This document shows positions 11,641 to 25,608 of a stretch of 64,000 bases of DNA, piece by piece. The notes under the pieces were generated by a model. That model did no database searches, was not told the DNA's origin, and saw only the letters and a list, made by a program, of their open reading frames with translations. The first letter of the stretch is position 1, and each line of letters opens with the position of its first letter. Source of the stretch: Cinclus cinclus (Eukaryota > Chordata > Aves > Passeriformes > Cinclidae); the NCBI RefSeq assembly GCF_963662255.1, contig NC_085047.1, positions 19,440,258 through 19,504,257 of the forward strand, given 5' to 3'. The translations under genes and the position numbers were made by a program.

Positions 11641-13234
11641 TTTGAACTTAAGAGCTCTTGAACGTGTTGAGTTCAATTTTTCCATCTGGCTGGAGTTAAA
11701 GAAGATGCAAAGGAGTTAGAAACACTATCCTGAGAATGAGATGAACTGGGAGCAGGCCAAAGGCAGAGTAGCACAGGAGAATACACAATCTATAGGGACC
11801 CTGCTCTGTGGTCCTTCTATGGCTGGCATAGACTGCAAAGTACAGTGCAATTTCAGGATACTCTGATGTTGCTCTAATATTATAGATAAAGAACTGTCAG
11901 TTGTCCCAGCATACAAAGGTGGATTGCAGCTATGTTTCTTTCTTGTTACCTTACATTCTGGTTCAAAGAGAACAACTGAGAATTGGGGTCTCAGGAGCCA
12001 AAAGTCACACTCCCTTTTCTGACCCAAGGCAAGGGGAGGCTCTCCTCATACTTTTAAGCTATTCAACAGCCCTCTTCCTAAATTACTGAGTGGGACTTTA
12101 CTTCCTGATCCTTGAGAGAAACCCTTGCTATTTCTCACTTTGGTTTCTCTGACCTGCCATGCCTTAGTCTCTCACTGCAGCATATTATATTAAAGTTAGA
12201 AAGGTTTCCAACTTCGCTTCACTGTCACTCCAAGCTTCATTTCCGCACTTCTAAAATAACTTAAAAAACTACTCAAAGACATTATCAAAAGGTAAAACAT
12301 CAAAGATCAACCTTAATGAAGTTGTAACAACTTAATGCTGTGTCACGTGTTAAGCAAAGCCATGGCCTGTTTAGCACTATAAAGGTTATGAGTAGCAAAA
12401 GTTTAAACAGGAACTTTCTTTGTTTGCCTGTGAAAAAGCACTTATTGAACTCACCAAGTCTAATGCTCCAGGACACCTCCTGCTCACTTATCAGCTGTCT
12501 GCAGCTGTGCTCCAGGTCTCACTTGTTCCTATAGAGAGGAGAGGAACTGCCCACAGCAAAAAAGATGTCCCCAAGAGCCATCCTGCCACACCACAGGCTT
12601 CTGATGGAGCACGGGACCCTGGCATGCTGCACACCACACACCTAAGGAGACACAGCCTGCTCTGGGCTCATCACACCCACTGAAAACACTGCAAGCCTCC
12701 TCTGCCAACTGATTCCAAACATGGATGGTCCCATATCAGCCTCCACATAATCCAAGAAGTCTGATGTCTGTAGCTCTTGGCCCAAGCAGTTGGCTAATGT
12801 TCAAACCTCTGCATCCATTAGAAAACAGTTCAATCACTGAAAACAAATTAACATCTGCAAATCAGTTTATTAATTGTAAACATGCTCAAAACATCCACCC
12901 ATCTTTCAAATACAGCAGAAGCAAAGGCTTGGCAGCTTCCTACCTCAGAAACCTCAAGAGTCTCTCACAAACGCTGTTTGAAAGAACTACTTCAGCTCCT
13001 GTCAAGGTAAAAATTACACTTGCTCTGTCTACATGCACAGTCTGAAATCATAAATCCATAGCCTGCTATTGCAGCCAAGGATACTCCTCAGTACTTATGT
13101 CTTGAATAAAACTGCTATAGGTACCTAGCACCTTAGGCTGTCTTTATTCACAGCTCTTTTCACTACTGGTAAAACAGCTTTTTTACTTCTCTGGAGTCAT
13201 TAAAGGGTTATTTTTCAGGCTCTTTAGAGCAATC
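11641..13234. other. unique non-coding DNA, no gene seen
   Basis: No exon, RNA gene or recognisable repeat. Open frames here (11725-12027 minus, 12420-12683 plus, 12725-13045 plus) are of chance length and lack family resemblance. Confidence 0.6.
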
Positions 13235-13320
13235 TATCATCTCCAGTTGCCAGTTATTAGTAACTTCCAGGCTGTTTTATCATCTCCAGCTGCCAGTTAT
13301 TAGTACCTTCTGGGCTGCTT
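13235..13320. repeat. 43-bp tandem duplication, two copies
   Basis: Unit 1 (13235-13277) and unit 2 (13278-13320) both begin 'tatcatctccag' and share 'tgccagttattagta' and 'ggctg'. They differ at only a handful of positions, so this is a direct head-to-tail duplication of unique sequence that has drifted a little. Confidence 0.9.
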
Positions 13321-13341
13321 TTATTTCTTCTACAATGAGGT

Positions 13342-13425
13342 AAATTAAGGAAATATATATACATACATGCACATATACATAAATTAAGCAAATATATATA
13401 CATACATACATATACATGTATGCAT
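13342..13425. repeat. about 39-bp tandem duplication with TA/TACA microsatellite
   Basis: Two copies start 'aaattaag' at 13342 and 13381, and each runs into 'aaatatatatacatacat'. The second copy continues with further TACA units and 'atgtatgc'. It lies 21 bases after another tandem duplication. Confidence 0.85.
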
Positions 13426-14117
13426 TTGGTAACAAGGAAGCAAAGGCCTTTTTTGTTAGGCCGTTAGATAAAGCAAGTCGAATTCTTTTCCCAGTGGAAA
13501 TGCTTTAAAAAAAAAAAAAAACAAAAACCAGAAAGTGGCTTGAATCGATAGAACTTCCTCAGTCAATCCTGCAATAAAAGCAAACCAAGGAAGATAACTG
13601 CAGACAAACTGAGTGAAAATTAAGTCTCTTAAAAGCTGAAAAGCTACACAACACTTGAGCACTGCAAGAAAAAGATTGACCAAATGTTTCAGTTATGAAT
13701 AACAATAATTTTTAAAAATCACTACACTGCTGAGCAACCCTATCAGTTTCTAGCCCCTGGTTTCCCACTCTAGGCTTTGTTCTGGGTCTGCATCCCAGTG
13801 ATCCCAGAGTTTATTACTGAGGCAAGTGGTTGTGCAACCCTGCAGATCTCAGGATTCAAGACTAAGGGCATGGAGTGGAGGTGTCACTGTCACAAGAGTC
13901 CTGCCACACAAGACTGAGTCAGAGAGAAACAGTCCTCAAGAGACCAAATACTCTTGGCCAGACTTCACTAGGTATTAATGGTGTCAAGGATTCTCACTTC
14001 TTCCACATCTCTTGACAATTCAACCCTTCAAAGACAACTTATTTTGAAGGAGGTCATGCAAAGTTACACTCTCAACTCTCTCCCTGCACCCTGGAGAACC
14101 TTTCCTCAGGGAGGAAC
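13426..14117. other. unique non-coding DNA
   Basis: Nothing recognisable apart from an A run near 13507-13520. The minus-strand frame 13456-13683 owes its phenylalanine stretch to that run. Confidence 0.6.
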
Positions 14118-14441
14118 TAATCGTTCTCTACAAATACCTGAAAGGATGTTGTAGTGAGGTGGCTGTTGGTGTCTCCTTTTCTGGATGAAACGATATGACA
14201 AAATGGCCTCAAGTTGTACTTCAAGGGGAGGTTTAGATCAGATAGGAGGAAAATTTTCTTCTCTGAAAGGGTGGACTAATATTAGAATAAGCTGCCCAGG
14301 GAAGTGACAGAATTGCCATGTCTAGAAGTGTTCAAAAGGTGTGTGGATGTTGCATTTGGAGATTTGGCTTAGTGGTGAACACCACTGTGTTAGGTTAGCA
14401 GTTAGATTCAGTAATCTTGGGGTCTTCTCGATTTTTCTAGG
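14118..14441 (+). mobile_element. CR1 LINE, 3' end fragment
   Basis: Landmarks in plus orientation are 'ctctacaaatacctgaaagg', 'tgtagtgaggtggctgttgg', 'ggggaggtttagat', 'tgaaagggtgg', 'aagctgcccagggaagtg', 'gtgtggatgtt' and 'ttagtggtgaac'. This is the C-terminal part of CR1 ORF2 followed by the 3' UTR. It is diverged, and the terminal octamer is lost (the sequence fades at 'tttttctagg'). It is 5'-truncated. Confidence 0.9.
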
Positions 14442-17400
14442 CACTCACGTTAAGGGCAAAAATTGCATGCGGTATTGTTCAGACACTGGTAGGTCAAGAG
14501 AATAAAGTTCAGCATCCAGATTCAAAGGGAGAGCTCACATGTGTAGTGCAAGCCATTCAGCAAGATTTATTTTATCTTTCCTCAAAACAGACAGATTAAC
14601 CAAATCAAAGGGAAGGAGAAAGGCAGTGGGAGGAACACACACCTTCATCACAAATTACTTTCCTTTTATTTAATTTTGATTTTCCTTTCAGTTTCTTAAA
14701 GGGGTACTAGAAATAGTAAACAAATGCATTAGATCTTGCCCAAGGTTTTCTCTTAAAGATTGACAAGCAGCCTAGTGCACAATTATTACTTGAACAGGAA
14801 GGATACTTCATTAGGGGCAAAGGGAAAGAACAAAATAAAAAGACATCCCAATTTCCTTCTGACACTAAAGGAAATGCTTTGGTACACCTTGTACAGATGG
14901 GTACAAACCCTAGAAGTTTTTCTTCTCTCTACTTCTGGCTCATATCAGAAATGTTCTAAGCTACCATAGAATGCAAGTCTTCAACTGGTCACTGATTTAT
15001 CTTTTTTTTCCCAAGTTGACTCTTATTTTTAGTTCTTATAACATGTTCTTTTTCTTCTAAAAAAGTGTATTAAAAAAAAAACAAACAAACCTCACTTTTC
15101 ATAATGTGCTCTATCTCCTCTCAAAAAAAGTCTGTCCTTAAACTCTAGGGAACTGGCTACATAAGAACTATGTCTCCTTAGAAGCAATATGTCTGAAAGA
15201 AGGTTAAAAAAAAAGGAGATCCAAAGTGCCTTTTCAAAAGACACATCAATAAGCATTTTACTGCCAGCCAAAAGAAAACTCCATACATGAAAGCTACAGA
15301 TGAATTTCACATACAACCACAACTCAGCAGCTGTTCCCAGGTTTTGCTAAATGGCATTCTCTATCCTGCTGCAACCACTGCATAGGGTACATCACCAAGA
15401 GATCAATATGATCCTTCTTGCCAGCATATCTATACTTAATTCAAGTCTTGAAAACAGTGGATGTACCAAGTGGATTCTATAATGATGGATAACACTTTAA
15501 CCTTCACCACACACTTGAGGCCTCACACATCACATCCACCCAACACCAACACTTCACAGCATCAGCAAATACACACCACATGCAATGTGAGATCAAATAT
15601 GGTAGCCCTTCTACCTCTAGAAGGCAGAAACTTCTACAGGTGCAATTCTACATCAGAATCAAAAGTCAGGCCAGAGATATGAGAGAAAGTAAACTCCACA
15701 GCTTTGAAGTTTCTGAAGGATCTACTGGCCCATCTTAAAACACACTACAGGGAAATTTAAAAAAGAAAAGGACAAAGTAAAGAAAGTTCAGAGCATCTCC
15801 CCCACGGTGGTGGTGAACTGGCCTGATATACTCAAAAGCCTGCCCATTCCTTAGGAATATCTCAAATCATGCTTTTAAACACTATCATGGCTCCATAGCA
15901 GCCACTGCTCTAGCTGGACCTAGGAAAGTAAATCCTTAAATGTAAGGGAACAGGCAAGCACATTTGTATTAAACCAGGTAACGTCTCTCAATGACAAGTG
16001 TGTTGCCTGAGATACAACATGTAAGCAGACATGCCCACACCTTCATTGTCAATGCTCTTTGGAAAGAAAAGAGCAAACTATGTGGAAAGAGCACAAAGAG
16101 CAAGCTGACTGCCTAAAAGGCAGAGCACTGCAGCAAAGGAAGAGAATAATGCTTTGTGGGATACCATCCCCTACACTTCCCATGCAAGAGTATTTTTATT
16201 TCACAGTCGGCAAATTCCCCGCCAATGACAAAAATTTGGAATATTTAAAAGAGAAATACAAGAAATCATGTTATCTTGGGAACAGACAAACAAGTACCTG
16301 AACTGCATCACCTGCTCAACAGGAAATCAAACCTCACAACCAAGCACCAAGGTGCAGTAACCCTAGCAGAAGGATGTACATTGTAAGCTGTGTACAGCCT
16401 CCCAAGCCAGTGAAATGTTTGACAAGAGAATATAAGTTGGCAGCATTGTTCAATCTGCATTTCAAGGGCAGAGCTGAAATTGCAGTTGCACACAGTGCAA
16501 ACACAGATCATTGAAGGGAATTCTTTACCTACTCCTGAAGGACAGCCAATCATCTGCCTTTCCAAGTGAAGGTCCCTACATCTACCCATGCTCCTGGGGA
16601 AACATGAAAGTAGAAAGTGGTTAAATAAACAGCTCTGCACCTCTTATTGTCTTAATAGAATATCAATAAGGGCAATCTGTGGAAGGATTTTATTCCTTGG
16701 AGTCCTATTTGCATCAAACCAGGTTAATAAAGAAGTAGAACCTCAACCTGCCTCTGTTCCATGGGAGCATACTTCCACAATTATCAGTCCTGATCAGTCC
16801 AAAACAAGAATCTCTTTTGGAAAAGCATTACCTGTTTCTTAATGTCGTATTTCTATACCTACTGGCTCTGGCTGCTCAGTTCAGTTTTTATGAAGTAGCA
16901 GGAAGTATTGCACAGGCAAAACCAAAGTATCTTGATTCCCTGCAGTTCTGGAAATCACTTCTATCAATACATGGGAAAAAAAAAAAAGAAGACTCCAGGA
17001 GCTATGTTTCACGAAAACAGAACAGTAGGAAAACCCTGCCAGAAGGTAATGTTCATAGCTACCCTAGCATTAATAGCCTGATTTTCAGAGCAGTTGAACC
17101 TTTTCTTTCCTCCCAAGAAAATTTAGAGCACTAATTTCTTCTGAGGGGAAAAATCAAGTGAAAGAGAAGGTCTAAAACAAGTGAAAATTCCAGTTAATCC
17201 TTCAAGCACCAGCCCTGGTGCCTGGGGAATGGTGGCTGCATATCCCACTGCAGCAGCTTGAGAGTGACACCACCCAAGCATTTAGAGCAGAGGTAACACC
17301 TGCTTTACTCTCTGCAACAGCCTTGCAGTATCTGCAACTAACAGGATGAGATTATTCCTCCCCTTGGAAAATGGTCAGATGCAAACCATTAAGACTGATG

Positions 17401-20400
17401 ATCTCATTGATCACACAGAACAGATTGATATGAAGGCAGAGTTAGGAAAGAGGTAACTAAGGGCAAGTACACTAAAGACATATACAGCTGTGGATACCAA
17501 GTATAAAATCAAAATTATTATCAGCCCTCAAATAAAGAGCTACGGAGCAGGTAGGGGCACAGAATAAAGAGAAACTCAGAAGCAGGAGTCTTAAACCCAA
17601 GGTGTTTCTTGAAATAACATGAGGTTATGTTCCTTGACACAGAACATTATGGATACATTTCCATTGGTTAGAAAAAGCCTGGACACAATTACAGAAGAAA
17701 ATGCTGCTGAGGGCTAGTAATACAAATCACCTCTTCTTGGTTCAGGATGCCCCCATGTCCCTAATTCCTCTGCCTGGGAAAGAATTCTAGGAAATATTAA
17801 TAAATGCCAGGCTTGTTCTCATACTTTCTTTTAGACCTTACTGAGCCTCATCAGAGAGAGGGCTTGGATCTGATAAAACCATTCTCAGGAGAGCACAGGC
17901 TATCCCAGGACACGGGTCTGGACTATCTACAGGATGCAGATATGGTACAGTGAAGCAGGCAAAGTCAAAGCCTCTGGCTCGGTCCGACAGAGCATCCAGT
18001 ACTGGCGAAGATTTATTACAAAAAGTACAAGCAGCATTATCAGAGATTAATATTCAGCTAGTAACAAGGGGAGCTGAATTACCAATTGTAAACCAATATC
18101 TCATCTATTTTTAATATTAGCACTCCTCTTAGCAGCATAAAACAGGGATGAAGAAAGGAAATAGAAAGTCAAAACAGGGAGGATTCTCTTACCTGTTAAT
18201 CTCGTAATATCTCCAAGCTAGCCAGTAAATGGCAAAAGAAGCATAAATCAATTACAGAAGTGTCACAGAGATGTTTTAAAGGTTAGGTTAAAAAAAAAAT
18301 AAATCCTGACATCAAAAGAAATGTGAAATGAAAAAAAATCCAATACTGTTTGGATAATTCCTCAAAACTCAAAAAACCCCCAAAACTATGGAATATCTTT
18401 AACACATTTTGTTTGCATGTAAAAGCATTGAATCTATTCACTCGTTTTTAAAATTGTATTATATACACCAATTATATATTGGCCAAGTATCTAATCATTC
18501 AAAGAGTGACAGTCCAAAATGATAAAGAACATTGTTGCTGTTGTTATGATGATCTATTCTTGCTGCTTCTCACATTTTTCTCTTTCTTCACACAGTAATG
18601 ATACAGATGAAACCGACCACTATTGTAAATCACACAAATACAAAATGCATTCCCCTCTCCCACCCCAGTTTTGAAGCTTTTCCATTCAAGGTCTAATGCA
18701 AACAAAAAACAATTGGTAAGATCCTGTTGTTAACTCTTAGTAAAATGAGCTTGGGAACAAAGAATGTAGAGTCTTCAAATGTGAATATTACAAGCTAAGC
18801 ACTTCAGCCCATAAATGCCATTCAAATACGAGTTACAGTATCCAAAGTGAAGTCCCTCTTCTCAAATGTCCTTAAAAAGCAGCTTCTGCATTTATTCAGA
18901 GGAAATGTCTGAAGTGTTGACCTCAATATCTGCTGTCACCTCATTAATACACCTCTTTTCCTTGTCTGTTGTGCTTTATTTTTCTTCCCTAGTGAATTGG
19001 GATTTTATTATTGAATAATGATGAAGACCTCAATTGCTTGCTAAAAATTGTCTGTCAAGTGCACACAACTGGCAGGCAACAAATGCAGCTTGGTTACTCA
19101 GAGCATCAATCAGTTTTGCTGGATAGTGTGAAGCCAGAGGAAATGTGGTTTTAATACTTTCATGATCTAATTACTACTGCCTGCAGTAGAATAGACTTAA
19201 TTATCTATGTCTTTTCCATGTATATTCCTATGCCCTGTACTTAGCATGTAGCTGACCAGATTCACTGTGGAACCACAGAAATGCAGAAAGCTTATTCTAA
19301 ACCATCTATCAGGTTGCTTCTCACATTAGCTGCAGCATCCTTCATTCCTGCTTCCTTTGCAAACATTAATAATCTGCTTTCATAGGGCAGCTACACTTAG
19401 GATACTTGCCTTGTTTTTGCAAGCACAAGTATCTTATACAAAGCCTAAATGGTGAATATTGTATTATTCCCTGAATTTTCAGAATAACTTATCTAAGGAT
19501 AAAATAAGGCTCAAGATGTCAAAGTTTTACCTTTCCACCCTTCAGCTTATGCAAACATCACATTTTAAGAAGTTCTCACAAACAGATGTGCCTGATGCTG
19601 CTACCACTATGGCAGGGTTGTGAAAACCCACTGATTTTTTCAAGTTCATGCAAATATACATACATACATATGTATTTTTAAACATATGTAGGACAGTGAA
19701 ATACTTCCAAAAAAAAATAAAAAAGGCTTTTACTTAAACCAGATTATCACTACCTAAAGAGGGTAAAATAAAAATCTATTATATATAAAATAAATGCAAT
19801 AGATCTGTGCTAGCCTTATTATTTAAGTCATTAAAAAAGAAATAAATTATCAATTAACAGCACAGACTTTGACCACAGAAGGCAGTTATCTCTGCTGTTT
19901 CCTCTCCTCCAAAGAAAAACACATTCCAAATACCCCATCTTTTGTATCTTCCTTCCGGTCTTCTGTTTATCTTGTCTCACAGTCTTGTGGGAAGAGCATA
20001 TGAGCCCAAGGTCTGCTCAACCCAGTATCTTCTGCTCACCTGTAGAAACATCACAGCCTTAGGAATTGAACTGCCAAGTAAGGATTCTTCTGCAGCAACA
20101 CTTCCTTTCTGTTCAGCACTTTATAGGGTGCCCAGGATTTTTGCATTTAAAATCCCTGAACAGATTTTCCTTCTCAAACTGATCCAATCACTTCTGTGAC
20201 CATGCAAATTTGGCAACAGCAGGAAGGACACTGTCCATGGATGGTTCCTAGCTGTGAAGTAGCAGACATACACCAAGTTCATGCATGGTCTAAGACCAAG
20301 GCCTTTAAATTCAGACAGACATCATGTACCACCTGCAGTGACCTTTCCTATATGAAAATGTGGTAAGATTGGGTTTAAATGCTATTTTTAAAATAAATTA

Positions 20401-20740
20401 TTTTGATTAGGGTATGATTGGCCATAAGCTCAGTCTTTCGACATTGATATTACCACCCGGTTTTCTTCCAAGCTCTACAGTACCAATCTACAGAGAATAA
20501 GAAATAGTCAGACTAAGTATATTTCTGTTGCTTTTCCTTTTTGCCTGTACTGAAATTTTACACATCCCTTGATGAAATGCAAGGTCATTCTAAGTGGTGT
20601 CTACTGTCATTTTCAGAGGAGAGTCAACAGTTCCTAGGACATTAGTGCTCTTCAGCCCCTCTCGCTCCTGCTGGACAAAGAACAGAAGAGGAAGTAGGAA
20701 AAAAAACAAACCCTCTAACAGGTACTAATTAGAAACAAAT
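14442..20740. other. unique non-coding DNA, no gene seen
   Basis: About 6.3 kb with no supported exon. Frames of up to 110 codons (for example 16308-16640 minus, 16817-17134 plus) show no domain or family. Small features are A runs at about 15072 and 16978, and a TACA/TATG stretch at 19657-19690. The stretch near 19000-19200 has several TAAT-type motifs and low G+C and could be a conserved regulatory element. Confidence 0.6.
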
Positions 20741-23700
20741 ATTTTCTCTGTGCTTTTGAAAATAGGACTTAAATACTTGGGATATCCATCAACAACTTTA
20801 CTGGAGATAAATCAGTCTTTCCTCTGTTTCTGGAAGAAAATTGAAAAGGAGCTAGTTTTCTTTCCTCCCTACATTGATGTATTTGACCACACAGAAAGCC
20901 AAAAGAGTCCCCACAACTATGTCAGCATCACGGCTCATTTTCAAGTTACAGAGGAGGACCTAGATGACAAAGGCAAATAAAACCCCATTCTATTAAAAAA
21001 GTTTTAACAGAAAACATCCTAGAGTGTAATTTGATGCAGCATGAAGATACAGTACATATTTAGCTGTGGTAATTGTGGTTTTCCCCCTTTACTCTGCCCT
21101 CTTCCCAGCACTAACTTCATTTCCCCCTTAACCTCCTCAGATCCCTGAAGTCATTTTGGGTTTATCTTAAAAGGCCTTGAGGCTGTGGGCAAACAGGATG
21201 GGCTTGATCATCATTGATCATTCAAATCAGGCAGCTAAGTGGAACCAGCTGGGGCTGGAACCAACCAGAGAAGACGACCACGCTTAACTGGTGCCACAGA
21301 ATCACAATTTCTCTTCTGAAGGCATTCATCACTCCCTTCCCCTTACTTAATAGAATGCATGTCATCTGGAATGGTGCTGAATTGTGTCTGGCAGAAAATA
21401 AAGAGAAGAGAAAGCTAACGTTTTGTGTTTGTGCAAGTGCTCTTGCTGACATTTGGACCATTGCCAGCCTATTCAGTACAAGCTAGCAGAGGGTTATGTT
21501 GCTGTCTAGGCATTTGATGAAAACTGTAGAATCTCAAAACAGAGGCTTTTAGGTGTGAATGGTGTGTGCTGAATTGTAATGCGGAGTTGCACTAACATTT
21601 GGAGCAGAAAACTGAAATTTCTGGGTTTTGCTTCTCTTTTTCCTCCCCACCAAAACAGGGATCGTCTGATGTCTCATTAATATTCTTTTCTTTGAAAAAT
21701 TACTTATGTAAGGAAGATGAACATTACAAATTCACTCCTCTGTAATAGCTAGTCTCTCACTTTGAGGAAAAAAAGTCCAGTCTGTAAGAAAGTACTCTTT
21801 TTTTAAATTTTGTATTAGAATATATAGGCAGCATTGTCATTTGAACTACACCTACAACACGTGAGAAATTTCTAAAACCCTCACAGATGCAAATGTTTTT
21901 CCCCTTTTTCAGATGATATAAATAGAAAATAATTCTCTCTTCCACTACTCCTAGGATAAAGCCTTTGAGGACTGGTGTCAAATGGAAAGAACTGCAAACC
22001 AGCCCCAGACAAAACACACGGCAGCCTAAGGAGACTGATAATGTAAGACTTTTCACTTCACAGTCCCTCAGGTTTGAACCTGCCCTCGGTATGTGATACA
22101 CTTCAATGAAACAGAACAGTTGCAACACATTTCAACGTGGAAGAAAAGAAGATAGAAAAGAGTTGGTCTGCACAGAAGTAGCAGCTACAAAGCCTGCATA
22201 GACAGACAGAATTAATGTCAGACTTTACTATTTAATACAAAGAATTCCAAGTTAACATTTTGGCATTCAAGTAAGTATTTATCTTTACAACCCAAAGTGT
22301 ATTTTACAGTAAAGGATTATAGGTGTACACAGGAAGAAAGCCTAGGCTTAAGGTGTGAATTGATGGGACCAGACAATAGGAGCACAAAGTGCTCAAGTAA
22401 GAATTCATAAGGAGATATGAAATCCCAGGAGCCTAGGCTGACTTGGGTTCAGAAGCATAAAAAATCCCAAAGGAAATGTATTAGAAGAAGCACCAGACAC
22501 GTAGCAGGACTGAATATTCATGTGTTTAGGAGACAATAGAAAAATTGGTACATTACACCATAGATATTCCAGACCCAAGTATTAAGGGAAGAAATAAGGG
22601 GAATATAAACCACTACTGATCACTCACTCACATATTCCAACCTCTACTTGGAATCTAGAGATGCCTCTAATTCATATGTACTTTTTATTAAAGTTACGGT
22701 AAAGCAAGGAGCTCCTGTACAGCACACAGCGTAGACTCTCACTTGTTGGGGAACCTGGGAGTAAAATATTTTGTTCTTTGAACTTCCAGGAGGGTATTTT
22801 CACTTGCCCAAAAGAGATGTACCATTTTTGAGTCTCCTTGTGATTAAAATTGAATAGCTAGAGATCAAGTGAGCTTTGATATCATATCTAATTATGTACA
22901 GTAATTACAAAAGAAAACAGCCACAGTTGTCTCACAGTATGACAGATACACTGAACACTTTAGTGTGGGGTGCTAAGTTTATTTTTCAGCAGTACTGTAG
23001 CTCATGGCCACTGATGCCTACTTAAGTCACCAAATGAAGTTTGACATCACTGAACTAGATCTCAGTGTCAGGAAAGGATTTACAAATTAAAACTAGAACC
23101 TACCAGACCTACCTAATAGGCTGGACAGACCAGTGTTGATCAGAGCATGATTTCAGCTGTCAAATGTGCAAACCTAGAGCTGCTAGGAAGGGTACCTGTG
23201 ACAGTGCCCACACTGGAAGAGGAACTATACACATCCTAAAGCAACTGTAAACAGAGGGACAAGTACCATTTGGGGGCTCAAGACTCCTGTGTTTCAGACT
23301 GAAAGAAAGCATTAGTGCAAGCTACAGAAGATCAAGTGTTTCAAAGTCATAAAAAACAAGATAAATAATTATGATAAAATCTTGGTGAGAAAATAGGAAG
23401 AGACTAAGCAATTGCAAAATGCGCAGATAATTCAAGTGCAATTGAAGACCATTCTAAAGTGATTAGCCTGGAAGTCAGTACTTCTGAAACAAAGTCATTT
23501 TAGAGGTGATGAAAAACATTTCTTGCTGCACAGCAGAGCTGTTTCCATCAATACCTATGTGTGGCCCAGAAGTGTTAAAATATTTAGATATCTCACAATT
23601 TTGTAAATATCATTAATCTAAAAAGGACAAAGATATCCTTTCACTCAAAAATTACATGATGCTAAGAATTTAACCAACCAGAAATATCTCAATCAAAGAA

Positions 23701-25537
23701 AAAAGGTTTTGAAAATGCTCTATCATTGAAACTATTTCCTAGTGTAAATAAAATTTCCATCTCACATTTAGGAAATTGTCATGGTTAAACTAAACAAGTA
23801 TCTCAACAGTTCAGAAATTTGGACAGGGTGATTTTGTACTACATATTTCCATTTAACTTTTAAGAGAGTTCATGTCAAAACACTTTGGCCTGACACAAAT
23901 CTGGGGTTTATGTGTAATTCTTTTTAAAATAAACAATTTGCTCCAACTCAGGACAGGAAAAACCCCAAATATCCATAGTTAACACTGTGAAATCAGAACA
24001 TTTCTCTATTGCAAATGAAGATGTGCATTTCCATTTAGTGAAATATATGTATTATTATTTTTTCATGTGTCAAGGTCCTTCTTGTTGGCATTTGGCTTCC
24101 AAGAGAATTTAGAGCATGAAGCCTTGGACAGCACTTTCTCTCCAGAAAACTGAGAAGCAAACTCCACTAGGTAGAGGCTGAGATATCACCTGTAGAAACT
24201 TAATGGCATGATAATTTTTCTGTGAGTCTCAGAAGTTGTGTCTTAATAGAATTTTAAACCTTCCCTCTTCTGAGCTTTCCTGAGTTTATACACCTCTGAT
24301 CTTTTATGACTCCTTTGGTACAACTCCAGTGCAGGAGACCATTATACAACACTGGAAAGGAGAATGAAAAAGCCATGGGGCTTCTGGCTGATTTCTCTGT
24401 CCATTTAAGATACCACTTCCTCCGCCCCAAATCAGAAACTGGTGAGAGCTATTTTCCATCATGCTCCCACTTAGATGAGGTAAGGTACAGCCAGAGTTTT
24501 ATCTGCAGTGAGTGAAAGAACTGTAAGAATGGTTGATTCTATTCTGAGCTCCCACCACCCCCTGTTGACCTTCCCTTCCATAATGATCACTATAATAATA
24601 TTTTCCTCAGGTTTTTTTTGGTTTTTTTTGTTTTTTTTTTTACACCAGCTGGCAATCAATTACACAAATCTGCAATCATTTTTGACTTTGATTGTGAAGG
24701 AGGAAACAGAAGGTCAGCTGTAGCCAGGACACAAACTGGCCCAGAAAAGAGGTAAAGTCTCATTCTACAAAGCTCACCCTTATATTTTATATGAGCCTCA
24801 CCAGACATCTGACTAAACTCAGGTCCCATTTTTTCCCTTGCAGCCCCATAACATTTGTCAAAGAGTAAAATGGATTCTCTCCAAAATCTAGCATTAACAA
24901 GATTGCTAGATATGACAAGAAATAACTGGAGAATGATTTGCCTCTGTGATTTACACAACAGTATAACTTTGCTTTTTAGGATTAGGTGATGTTAGCAGGG
25001 TGGCATGAGGAAAAAAATATACATCATGTGAGCTAGGAACATAATCCAAGATCTGAAGAGAACAATCTGTTGGGGTTCTCTAGTTATTCATCTCTGCAGA
25101 GTCACTTTTTCCTCATTAAAAAAATTAAACTTCAAACCAGTCAGCCTGCTTTCAGCTGCTTATTCCCAGAATAGCTATCTAAAAGGAGGCAAAATAAGAT
25201 GAGAAGGTAAATACAGGCAGTGAAATCTCTTTCTTGTCCTTGTTGCACACAAAATGCCAGAGTTACTGTACGTCAGATTAATTATCTAAAAAGAAGTTAC
25301 TTTCCAAGTGCTCTTCAAAGAAGACTCTGGTCAGTATATCCACCAAAATACAACAAAAACATATTCTGTATCTGATGCCTCAACATCAGTTGCTTAGAGC
25401 CTAGGCTGCTTAAAAGAAAACTTACCCTTTACATTTCTGGCACAGTTGTTACAAACCTATCTGTTAGAGAACAAAGCTGGAGAACAACTGAAGTATACAC
25501 ACATGAAATGACAAAAACCCTATTTCTCATTTAAACT
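20741..25537. other. unique non-coding DNA, no confirmed gene
   Basis: No supported gene. The plus frame ending at 20980 has a faint resemblance to a hAT transposase segment and is reported as a finding rather than a gene. The minus frames 21757-22128 (123 codons) and 24656-24958 have no family resemblance. T runs lie near 24609-24640. Confidence 0.55.
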
Positions 25538-25608
25538 AATATTTTAAATATATTTTAATATATTATATATATTTAAATAGATAATATATATTTTAAATAT
25601 AATAAATT
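25538..25608. repeat. AT-only low-complexity tract
   Basis: About 70 bases of almost pure A/T with alternating 'atatat' and 'ttaaat' blocks and several self-complementary stretches such as 'atattttaaatat'. This is simple sequence with no coding potential. Confidence 0.85.
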
